Shown here one piece after another: positions 1 to 5,087 of a stretch of 6,398 bases of DNA (its first letter is position 1; each line of letters begins with the position of its first letter). The stretch covers positions 1 to 6,398 of the forward strand of contig CAMVBT010000149.1 of assembly GCA_947165805.1 (NCBI GenBank), in the 5' to 3' direction. Under the pieces are notes generated by a model, which saw only the letters and a list, made by a program, of their open reading frames with translations, made no database searches and was not told the origin of the DNA. Source of the DNA: an uncultured Clostridia bacterium. Its GTDB lineage: Bacteria > Bacillota > Clostridia > Oscillospirales > Ruminococcaceae. Position numbers and translations under genes: made by a program.

Positions 1-370
1 CCTTGAGCAGATAGAGCTTCGCGTACTTAACGAGCGGTCTGTCGCCCTTGCAGAGCATCTGTATGCACTGTGCGGCGCTGTCCGCGCGCTGGTCGAACTG
101 TCCGGGCAGGAACTCCACCGCGAACATTCTCTCGTCCGCCGCGGGAACGGGAAGTGAATCAAGGATATCGTCAACGGGGGGCTCGGAGAAAACGACGGGT
201 ATCGAGCGCTTGAAATCCTCCTCCGAGATATCCTCCGCGTCGTAGCGGTTGATTATCCGCACGCCTTCAAGTCCCTCGATGCGAAGCGAGGTCTTGAGGT
301 CGGAAAGGAGCTGATCGCCCTCTACCGCGTAGCGGGGCTTTTTTTCGACATAAATACGGTAAACTGCCAT
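1..370 (-). CDS. purL: Phosphoribosylformylglycinamidine synthase, N-terminal part (cut by window edge)
   Basis: FGAM synthase catalyses the fourth step of de novo purine synthesis, the ATP- and glutamine-dependent amidation of FGAR to FGAM in the cytoplasm. The reverse strand reads 123 codons from the ATG at 370-368 and leaves the window still open. The translation starts MAVYRIYVEKKPRYAVEGDQ, the PurS-like N-terminal domain of the large fused PurL. Further along it shows INRYD (about residues 41-45), FSEPPVDDI, FAVEFLPGQFDQRADSAAQC and RPLVKYAKLYLLK, all typical of the roughly 1,200-residue clostridial form, so about a tenth of the protein is here. An upstream AAAGGA (390-385) lies 14 nt from the ATG, which is rather far. 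The gene is divergent from the operon starting at 511 and has its own promoter (410-438). Family is known; regulation is inferred. Confidence 0.93.
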   Translation of the reverse strand, partial: MAVYRIYVEKKPRYAVEGDQLLSDLKTSLRIEGLEGVRIINRYDAEDISEEDFKRSIPVVFSEPPVDDILDSLPVPAADERMFAVEFLPGQFDQRADSAAQCIQMLCKGDRPLVKYAKLYLLK

Positions 371-400
371 AGTGCTGCCACCATTCCTTTCGGTAATTCA

Positions 401-426
401 TATAAAGATATTATATCATCTTTATA
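401..426. repeat. Perfect 9-bp inverted repeat around the purL -10 box (possible operator)
   Basis: TATAAAGAT (401-409) and ATCTTTATA (418-426) are exact reverse complements separated by 8 bp, and the purL -10 hexamer (410-415) lies in that spacer. It is AT-rich, has no following T-tract and is not a plausible terminator. The position suits a repressor site blocking the -10 region and start site. It does not resemble the Bacillus PurR box. The operator role is inferred. Confidence 0.5.
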
Positions 427-438
427 AAGAATAGTCAA
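410..438 (-). promoter_or_regulatory. Sigma-A-type promoter of purL
   Basis: On the minus strand there is a TTGACT -35 box (438-433), a 17-bp spacer and a perfect TATAAT -10 box (415-410). Transcription should begin near 403, giving a leader of roughly 33 nt, which is too short for a purine riboswitch. Control of purL is therefore more likely by a DNA-binding regulator acting at the dyad that surrounds the -10 box. Confidence 0.85.
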
Positions 439-454
439 GAGAAAAACATAATTC

Positions 455-481
455 ATAACCGCAAGTCTGTCCGCATATCAT
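455..481 (+). promoter_or_regulatory. Possible sigma-E-like (mother-cell) promoter for the 511-1789 operon
   Basis: I see no good sigma-A promoter between 371 and 510 on the plus strand. There is an ATA core (455-457) followed after 16 nt by CATATCAT (474-481), which matches the Bacillus sigma-E pattern (ATA, about 16 nt, CATACAAT) at six of eight -10 positions. Transcription would start near 488, just before the ribosome binding site at about 499-506. The motif is short and degenerate, so this rests mainly on the sporulation-like gene content behind it. Confidence 0.25.
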
Positions 482-510
482 TGAACAGATAAAACAAGCG
501 GGGTGACGAA

Positions 511-723
511 ATGGACAGTGAGGGCAGGCTCATACTTGCGGAGCTTGAGAGAGTGAAGGCGATGCTTTACAAGAACGAACAGCTTTTTGATCTTGCGGTC
601 ACGGACGCGGACATAGAGTCGCTGATATATGAACGGAAAGCGCTGCACATAAGATATTCGGCGCTTACGGCAAAGGCGAAGGAGCTCGGGATAAAAAGGG
701 AGGGAACGGAATGTCTGAAATAG
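511..723 (+). CDS. DUF2508 / YaaL-like small protein
   Basis: A 70-residue soluble protein, predicted helical with two long amphipathic helices (about residues 4-28 and 32-60). The pattern, an acidic leucine-rich first helix, a D-rich turn, then LIYERKALHIRYSALTAKAKELGI-like spacing, resembles the DUF2508 (YaaL) family, whose function is unknown. In Bacillus yaaL lies directly before bofA, and here the next gene is BofA-like, which supports the call. The ATG at 511 follows a GGGGTGA-type ribosome binding site at 500-506, and the last 13 nt overlap the next gene, so the two are probably translationally coupled. There is no signal peptide or membrane segment. The alternative is an unrelated short coiled-coil protein. 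Confidence 0.65.
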   Translation: MDSEGRLILAELERVKAMLYKNEQLFDLAVTDADIESLIYERKALHIRYSALTAKAKELGIKREGTECLK

Positions 724-947
724 CGGGTATCTGCGCGGCAGCGGTGATAATGGCGGGTATATACGCGCGCACATCTCACCCGAAGCTGTACGCGTTCTTC
801 AACATAGCGGCGGGCATAGTGAGCCTTGTCGCCTCGGAGATATATTTCGCGGGAACCCCGGCGGGGATAACGCCATACAGCGCGGCATTGTCGGTGATAC
901 TCGGCGTGCCGGGCACGGCGCTGCATTATTTTACGGGTATCATGTAA
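711..947 (+). CDS. BofA-like pro-sigma-K processing inhibitor family membrane protein
   Basis: A 78-residue very hydrophobic protein with segments at about residues 4-18, 28-46 and 57-77. The C-terminal part ends in ITPYSAALSVILGVPG, which matches the conserved BofA end (Bacillus subtilis NLVTTAISGILGIPG) in spacing and in the ILGxPG signature at residues 63-68. In Bacillus BofA sits in the outer forespore membrane and holds the intramembrane protease SpoIVFB inactive until the sigma-G-dependent signal arrives. The order DUF2508-BofA is conserved in Firmicutes, and an M50 protease lies two genes on. The asparagine before the last segment (Asn61 in B. subtilis) aligns by eye with Thr54, and Thr64 with Ser57, so the inhibitory contacts may differ. 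AAAAAGGGAGGG at about 694-705 is the ribosome binding site. Length is close to the usual 80-90 residues. Confidence 0.68.
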   Translation: MSEIAGICAAAVIMAGIYARTSHPKLYAFFNIAAGIVSLVASEIYFAGTPAGITPYSAALSVILGVPGTALHYFTGIM

Positions 948-959
948 AGGAGCGGTAAA

Positions 960-1238
960 ATGACAGTACAGGTAATGTCCGGTCAGGCGGCGGGAGCCCC
1001 CGCAGAGCCCGCGGTAATGCCGGAGGAGAAGCAGCCCTATGTGTACACGCCTCCGGAGCCGTTGTATGAGATACCGGAGCGCTCATACAGGGCGAGGGAA
1101 AGACACGGCTTCGGCAGTGTGCTTGCCGTGCAGCTCGTCATATCGGCACTGCTCGGTCTGGCGCTCTGGGCGGGGATAAACTACGGCAGCGAGGGGATCA
1201 GAGAGATATGCGGCGGGCTGACAGAGCTTTTCCGGTGA
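960..1238 (+). CDS. Single-pass membrane protein, possibly a SpoIVFA-like protein without its LytM domain
   Basis: A 92-residue protein. Residues 1-50 are polar, rich in Pro, Ala and Glu and then basic (RSYRARERH), and should be cytoplasmic. One membrane segment lies at about residues 53-72 (VLAVQLVISALLGLALWAGI), followed by only about 20 residues. SpoIVFA has the same start, a cytoplasmic N-terminus and one membrane segment, but continues into an extracytoplasmic LytM/M23-like domain that is absent here; the stop at 1236-1238 is followed at once by the protease gene. Position between a BofA-like and a SpoIVFB-like gene is the main reason for the suggestion, since the sequence itself is not diagnostic. 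It has a strong ribosome binding site (AAAGGAG, 946-952) and starts 12 nt after the previous stop. The alternative is an unrelated small anchor or adaptor. Confidence 0.4.
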   Translation: MTVQVMSGQAAGAPAEPAVMPEEKQPYVYTPPEPLYEIPERSYRARERHGFGSVLAVQLVISALLGLALWAGINYGSEGIREICGGLTELFR

Positions 1239-1789
1239 GCTTTGAGTTCCGGTTCTCGTTTTTCGCGGTGCTCGGATTCATGGTCTGCGCCGACACTGAC
1301 GGGACGATGCTGCTGTGTGCGCTGGCCTGTCTGCTCCATGAGTGCGGACATCTGGCGGTAATGCTTGCGGTGCGCCGTCCTCCGTCCTCGGTGGTGTTTT
1401 ACGGCGGAGGCATACATATCTGCGGCGGGAGCACGGGCTTTCCCGCCGCAATAGCGGGCTGTGCGGTGAATACCGCACTTTTTCTTGTGTTCGGGCTGAT
1501 ACCGTGGGAGAATGAGCAGGTCAGGCTGTTCGGAGTCATAAACCTGCTCATAGCCGCGTTCAACCTCCTGCCTGTCCGGGAGCTCGACGGACACCGCCTG
1601 CTGGAGCTGTCGCTGATACGGGCATTTCCGCCGGAAAAGGCCGCCCGCCTTACAGACCTGTGCGAGCGCGTCATGCTGATACTTATTCTTCCCGCGGTGA
1701 TGCTGCTTGTTTTTTCGGGCAGGCTGAATTTTTCCGCGATTATTTTCTTCTTTTATCTTTTAGTGGTTGAAATTCTCGAAAAAATATAG
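1208..1789 (+). CDS. M50 family (site-2-type) intramembrane metalloprotease, SpoIVFB-like
   Basis: A 193-residue polytopic membrane protein with about six hydrophobic segments (roughly 12-27, 33-54, 76-97, 106-124, 152-170, 174-190). It carries the zinc motif HECGH (residues 44-48, catalytic Glu45) and the second M50 motif NLLPVRELDG (119-128, Asp127 the third zinc ligand). The family cleaves substrates within or next to the membrane; SpoIVFB activates pro-sigma-K in the mother cell during sporulation. The short length without PDZ or CBS domains fits SpoIVFB rather than RseP, and the neighbours are BofA- and perhaps SpoIVFA-like. Start is uncertain: ATG 1208 has GAGGGG (1191-1196) 11 nt upstream, while the in-frame GTG at 1235, overlapping the previous stop as GTGA, would give an N-terminus (VSFEFRFSFFAVLGF) closer to the family. 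The substrate cannot be told from this window. Confidence 0.82.
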   Translation: MRRADRAFPVSFEFRFSFFAVLGFMVCADTDGTMLLCALACLLHECGHLAVMLAVRRPPSSVVFYGGGIHICGGSTGFPAAIAGCAVNTALFLVFGLIPWENEQVRLFGVINLLIAAFNLLPVRELDGHRLLELSLIRAFPPEKAARLTDLCERVMLILILPAVMLLVFSGRLNFSAIIFFFYLLVVEILEKI

Positions 1790-1795
1790 TATAAT
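1767..1795 (+). promoter_or_regulatory. Sigma-A-type promoter inside the 3' end of the protease gene
   Basis: TTGAAA (1767-1772), a 17-bp spacer and TATAAT (1790-1795) form a near-consensus housekeeping promoter. The -35 box lies inside the M50 coding sequence and the -10 box begins one base after its stop. Start near 1802 gives a leader of about 38 nt for the CTG-initiated gene, so that gene and possibly the radical-SAM genes can be expressed independently of the upstream operon. Confidence 0.75.
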
Positions 1796-1824
1796 ATATA
1801 GTAATATTCCCGCAGTACGGAAAA

Positions 1825-1842
1825 AAGGAGGGACAAGCCCTG
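1825..1842 (+). promoter_or_regulatory. Ribosome binding site that fixes a CTG start
   Basis: AAGGAGGG (1825-1832) is a near-perfect anti-Shine-Dalgarno match, 7 nt before CTG at 1840-1842. The reading frame opened there has no ATG, GTG or TTG until codon 52, and the first codons after CTG (Lys-Lys-Lys-Ile-Ile) are a typical membrane-protein N-terminus. Spacing and peptide both point to CTG as the initiator. Confidence 0.7.
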
Positions 1843-2190
1843 AAGAAAAAGATCATCTATGCCCTGAACCTGCTCTGGACGTGCGCGGCGGCGTACCTGT
1901 TACCGACGGCGTTCGGGCTGATATATCTCGATATCACGGGACATTCAAAGGGCTACGGCTACGATCTGGGGCCGGAAACGGACATCTCCGTTATGTTCGG
2001 CTGCGCCGAGCTGGTGCTATGGCTCGCTCTTACGCTGCCGTCGCTGATATACGTCATCGTGAAAACGAAGCAAAGGGGCATCATGTTCCTTCTGCTCGTC
2101 ATACTGCTGTGGATATTGCTTTTTGTGCTGTGTATTATGATGACAGGCGGTTTTCCGCGCTATATCGGAATAGTATTCAATATCAAATAA
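1840..2190 (+). CDS. Unrecognised three-pass membrane protein with a CTG start
   Basis: I do not recognise the family. Read from CTG 1840, the protein has 116 residues, beginning (M)KKKIIYALNLLWTC. Three hydrophobic segments are visible at about residues 5-30, 52-74 and 81-102, with a polar, Gly/Tyr-rich loop (residues 33-50, containing GHSKGYGYDLGPETD) between the first two and a basic KTKQR turn at 75-79. If translation began at the first ATG (1993, codon 52) the first segment and the loop would be lost and no ribosome binding site would be present, so the CTG start is preferred. Codon use matches the neighbours. It has its own promoter (1767-1795), no visible terminator follows, and the radical-SAM gene begins 13 nt after the stop, so co-transcription is likely. 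Confidence 0.72.
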   Translation: MKKKIIYALNLLWTCAAAYLLPTAFGLIYLDITGHSKGYGYDLGPETDISVMFGCAELVLWLALTLPSLIYVIVKTKQRGIMFLLLVILLWILLFVLCIMMTGGFPRYIGIVFNIK

Positions 2191-2203
2191 ATCCGGAGGT
2201 TAT

Positions 2204-4048
2204 ATGACATACAAGGACAAGCTCGACAGGATACTGTTAAAGGTACAGAAGCCCTCGCGCTACATCGGAGGAGAGCTCAACTCCGTCGAGAAAGACCCCG
2301 CGAAGGTCACAATGCGCTTCGCGTTCTGTTTCCCGGACACCTACGATATCGGAATGTCCCACCTCGGCATGAAGATACTCTACTCACTGATAAACGAAGT
2401 CCCCGGATACTGGTGTGAACGCGTCTATATGCCCCTGCCCGATATGGAGGAGCAGATGCGTAAGAACGATATCCTGCTCTACGGCCTCGAGAGCCTTCAG
2501 CCCATAAAGGACGCGGACTTCATAGGCTTCACCCTGCAATATGAGCTGTCTTTCTCCAATATCCTTGCCATGCTCGATCTTGCGGGACTGCCTGTTTACG
2601 CGAAGGACAGACCGGATCTGACGCCCATAGTATGCGCCGGAGGCCCCTGCGTCTGCAACGCCGAGCCGATAGCGGATTTTGTCGATCTGTGTATTCTCGG
2701 CGAGGGCGAGGAAGTGAACCTTGAGCTTATGCGCCTGCTCGAACAGTGCAAGGCCGAGGGTACGGACAAGCATGAGTTCCTTGTCCGCGCCGCGAAGATA
2801 GAGGGCATTTACGTCCCGTCGCTCTATGAGATAGAGTATAACGACGACTGCACGATAAAGAGCATAACCCCGTCCGAGGGAGCTCCCTGCAAGGTCAGGA
2901 AGCGCATAATAAAGGACTTCGACAGGGTGTTCTATCCCGAAACATTCGTTGTTCCGTTCTCCGAGATCGTGCACGACCGCGCGGTCGTGGAAGTCCTGCG
3001 CGGCTGCATACGCGGCTGCCGCTTCTGTCAGGCGGGGTATCTTTACCGTCCGTTCCGTGAAAAGACCGTGGAGACCATAGAAAAGGAGACCATATCGCTC
3101 TGCGAGAGCACCGGATATGACGAAGTATCGCTCACTTCGCTGAGCACGAGCGACCACAGCGAGATCGAGCGAATGCTCGGCACTCTCGCGAATTACTCGG
3201 ACGCGGCGCGCGTCAATCTGTCGCTGCCGTCGCTGCGCATCGACAGTTTCAGCAAGGAGCTGGTAGACCGCATAAAGAGCGTCCGCAAGAGCGGTCTTAC
3301 CTTTGCGCCGGAGGCAGGCACACAGCGTCTGCGAGATGTGATAAACAAGAACATCACCGAGGAGAACGTGATGAACAGCTGCCGCATAGCCTTCGAGGGC
3401 GGATATAACGCGGTAAAGCTCTATTTCATGCTCGGTTTGCCCACCGAGACCATGGAGGACATAGACGGCATAGCCGACCTCTGCCAGAAGATAATAGACC
3501 TGTTCTATTCCATAGAAAACCGTCCCAAGGGCGGCATAAAGATATCCGTGTCGCTCTCCACCTTCATACCGAAGCCCTTCACGCCGTTCCAGTTCGAGCC
3601 TCAGCCGACCGAGGACGTGATAAGGGAGCGCCAGAAGCACTTGATGGAGGTCGTCAACAAGAAGCGCGTCACGGTAAGCCGCTCGCACTTCGACGTCACG
3701 CATCTCGAAGCGGCTCTCGCACGCGGAGACAGGCGGCTCTCCGCGGTCATATACGCGGCATGGAAGAAGGGCTGCAAGCTCGACGGCTGGACGGAATACT
3801 ACAAGTACGACAAGTGGATGGAAGCATTTAAGGAATGCGGCATAGACCCCGCGTTCTATGTGAACCGTCCCCGCAGCTACGACGAGATAATGCCGTGGGA
3901 TCACATGGACGTTCTGCTGACCAAGGAGTTCCTTATCCGCGAGAATATGCAGGCTCACGAAGCACGTCCGACCCCCAACTGCCGCAAGGCCTGTGCCGGC
4001 TGCGGAGTGAATAAGTGCGTCGGAAGGCCGTGCTTTGATTACAGCTGA
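2204..4048 (+). CDS. TIGR03960-family radical SAM protein (B12-binding-like N-terminus)
   Basis: A 614-residue cytoplasmic protein. The N-terminal region (about 1-240) has the B12-binding-like fold signature of this family, including FPDTYDIGMSHLGMKILY (43-60) and ILGEGEE (164-170). The radical-SAM cluster motif CIRGCRFC gives Cys268, Cys272 and Cys275 for the 4Fe-4S cluster that cleaves S-adenosylmethionine. FAPEAGTQRLRDVINKNITE (about residues 367-386) and LYFMLGLPTET are later conserved parts of the barrel. The C-terminus ends in a cysteine cluster (593, 597, 600, 605, 610) that may hold another metal site. The reaction is unknown; the family is nearly always paired with, or fused to, the TIGR03936/DUF2344 protein, which here lies one gene downstream. 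GGAGG (2195-2199) precedes the ATG by 4 nt. Length is normal for the unfused form. Confidence 0.9.
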   Translation: MTYKDKLDRILLKVQKPSRYIGGELNSVEKDPAKVTMRFAFCFPDTYDIGMSHLGMKILYSLINEVPGYWCERVYMPLPDMEEQMRKNDILLYGLESLQPIKDADFIGFTLQYELSFSNILAMLDLAGLPVYAKDRPDLTPIVCAGGPCVCNAEPIADFVDLCILGEGEEVNLELMRLLEQCKAEGTDKHEFLVRAAKIEGIYVPSLYEIEYNDDCTIKSITPSEGAPCKVRKRIIKDFDRVFYPETFVVPFSEIVHDRAVVEVLRGCIRGCRFCQAGYLYRPFREKTVETIEKETISLCESTGYDEVSLTSLSTSDHSEIERMLGTLANYSDAARVNLSLPSLRIDSFSKELVDRIKSVRKSGLTFAPEAGTQRLRDVINKNITEENVMNSCRIAFEGGYNAVKLYFMLGLPTETMEDIDGIADLCQKIIDLFYSIENRPKGGIKISVSLSTFIPKPFTPFQFEPQPTEDVIRERQKHLMEVVNKKRVTVSRSHFDVTHLEAALARGDRRLSAVIYAAWKKGCKLDGWTEYYKYDKWMEAFKECGIDPAFYVNRPRSYDEIMPWDHMDVLLTKEFLIRENMQAHEARPTPNCRKACAGCGVNKCVGRPCFDYS

Positions 4049-4060
4049 AAGGCGGCAAAA

Positions 4061-4405
4061 ATGGGTGAGTTATTTGACCGGATATTCAATTCCGATGAAG
4101 CTGACACAATATTCGGGTATGTGTTGATATTTGGCTTGGGACTGTATTTTTACGGCATGAATTGGTGGTGTCTGCTGTACAACAACATACCGAAGCTGAA
4201 CCCCAAAAGAAAATTCGTATCAATGGCGCCTCCGTTGGGGGGGCTGCTTATAGCGATCGGCATACTTATCGCCGGTGGCGGCTGGTGGGCTCTTGTAGGA
4301 CTTACAGACCCGTTTATAGGCATATTGGTGTATTCGTTGCTGGCGGGACGGTTCGGAGAGCCGAAAAAAACTGACAAGGAAGATAAAAACGACAATGGAG
4401 ACTAA
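4061..4405 (+). CDS. Unrecognised small membrane protein inserted in the radical-SAM pair
   Basis: A 114-residue protein of no family I recognise. The N-terminus is acidic and polar (residues 1-16), followed by hydrophobic segments at about 17-40, 57-73 and 76-96 with Trp-rich stretches (NWWC 34-37, GGGWWALVG 72-80), then a charged tail (PKKTDKEDKNDNGD). AAAGG (4048-4052) is the ribosome binding site, and the start lies 12 nt after the previous stop. The end overlaps the next gene by 11 nt (ATGGAGACTAA), so coupling is likely. Base and codon use differ from the neighbours: it is visibly more AT-rich, and 6 of its 16 leucines use TTG or TTA, codons I find only about three times in the far longer preceding gene. 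That suggests later acquisition. Function unknown. Confidence 0.78.
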   Translation: MGELFDRIFNSDEADTIFGYVLIFGLGLYFYGMNWWCLLYNNIPKLNPKRKFVSMAPPLGGLLIAIGILIAGGGWWALVGLTDPFIGILVYSLLAGRFGEPKKTDKEDKNDNGD

Positions 4406-5027
4406 GAATATACGAGTGTTTTTCAGCAAAACGGGCAGAGCGATATATATATCCCACCTCGACCTGTACAGACTGTTCCAGCGCTCGATAAAGCGCAGCA
4501 AGCTGCCGGTGTGGGAGACAGAGGGCTTCAACCCGCACGTCTATATCACATTTGCGCTGCCGCTGGCGCTCGGAACGGCGGGTATCTGTGAGAGCCTCGA
4601 CCTTAAGCTCACCGAAGAAATATGCAGGGAAGAGCTGATATCGCGCTTCAATGACGCTCTGCCGCGCGATATCAGGGTGACGGACGCCGCGGAGCCTGTG
4701 ATGAAGCCCACCGAGATAGCGCTGTCCGAGTATGAGGCGCGCTTCGAGTGCGATAACGCCGCATTCGCGGAGTTCCTGTCCTCGGAGCACATCATGACCG
4801 AGAAAAAGACCAAACGCGGCATAGCCGAGCTCGACCTGAAAGAGCACCTGAGCATTCTCGGACAGTCGGACGGATATCTGCGGTTCACGTTCCCGTCGGG
4901 CACGGAGTTCAATATCAACGCGGGGCTGCTGTTCGACGCGTTCGAGAAGCAGACCGGCACCGAGATATATACACTTCGCATAACAAGGACGGCAATAAAA
5001 TGCCGCAATGGAGAAAATTTCCATTAA
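4395..5027 (+). CDS. TIGR03936 / DUF2344 radical-SAM-associated protein
   Basis: A 210-residue soluble protein. The start RVFFSKTGRAIYISHLDLYR (residues 7-26), then KLPVWETEGFNPHVYITFALPLALG (about 36-60), is the hallmark of DUF2344, found either as a separate protein or as the C-terminal domain of TIGR03960 radical-SAM proteins. The biochemical role is unknown; the constant pairing implies the two act together. The ATG at 4395 lies inside the end of the previous gene (11-nt overlap), with AAGGAAG (4376-4382) about 12 nt upstream. The C-terminus (TLRITRTAIKCRNGENFH) lacks an obvious extra domain, and length is normal. A small hairpin covers the stop codon, and a new promoter follows at 5053, so the operon probably ends here. 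Confidence 0.9.
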   Translation: METKNIRVFFSKTGRAIYISHLDLYRLFQRSIKRSKLPVWETEGFNPHVYITFALPLALGTAGICESLDLKLTEEICREELISRFNDALPRDIRVTDAAEPVMKPTEIALSEYEARFECDNAAFAEFLSSEHIMTEKKTKRGIAELDLKEHLSILGQSDGYLRFTFPSGTEFNINAGLLFDAFEKQTGTEIYTLRITRTAIKCRNGENFH

Positions 5028-5032
5028 ATTTT
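5007..5032 (+). terminator. Weak possible terminator at the end of the radical-SAM operon
   Basis: AATGGAGA (5007-5014) pairs with TTTCCATT (5018-5025) to give an 8-bp AU-rich hairpin with a 3-nt loop and one wobble pair, followed by AAATTTT (5026-5032). The stem is weak and the T run is only four bases, so termination may be partial. Its position over the stop codon and just before the L19 promoter is what supports it. Confidence 0.3.
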
Positions 5033-5052
5033 GTGAAAATTGCAAAAAACTC

Positions 5053-5081
5053 TTGCATTTTGAAAAAGAAAGTGTTATAAT
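5053..5081 (+). promoter_or_regulatory. Sigma-A-type promoter of rplS
   Basis: TTGCAT (5053-5058), a 17-bp A-rich spacer and a perfect TATAAT (5076-5081) give a strong housekeeping promoter. Transcription should start near 5088, leaving a leader of about 250 nt before the L19 start codon. Confidence 0.85.
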
Positions 5082-5087
5082 ATAAAG

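Noticed and set aside
48..245. Plus-strand open frame of 65 codons
   Set aside because: It is opposite the recognisable purL N-terminus and has a Ser-rich composition typical of an antisense shadow.
371..510. Purine riboswitch or other RNA element in the purL-operon intergenic region
   Set aside because: The purL leader is only about 33 nt from the promoter, and no conserved aptamer sequence is visible in either direction.
1767..2207. Plus-strand open frame starting inside the M50 gene end
   Set aside because: It begins without a ribosome binding site, crosses the promoter, and its product is polar and low in resemblance to any family, whereas the alternative CTG frame gives a clean membrane protein behind a consensus ribosome binding site.
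2384..3958. Long open frame of 524 codons on the minus strand
   Set aside because: It lies antiparallel to the clear TIGR03960 gene, has no recognisable motif or ribosome binding site, and arises from the GC-rich codon pattern of the real gene.
4314..5045. Minus-strand open frame of 243 codons
   Set aside because: It overlaps two supported plus-strand genes antisense, with no motif or start signal.
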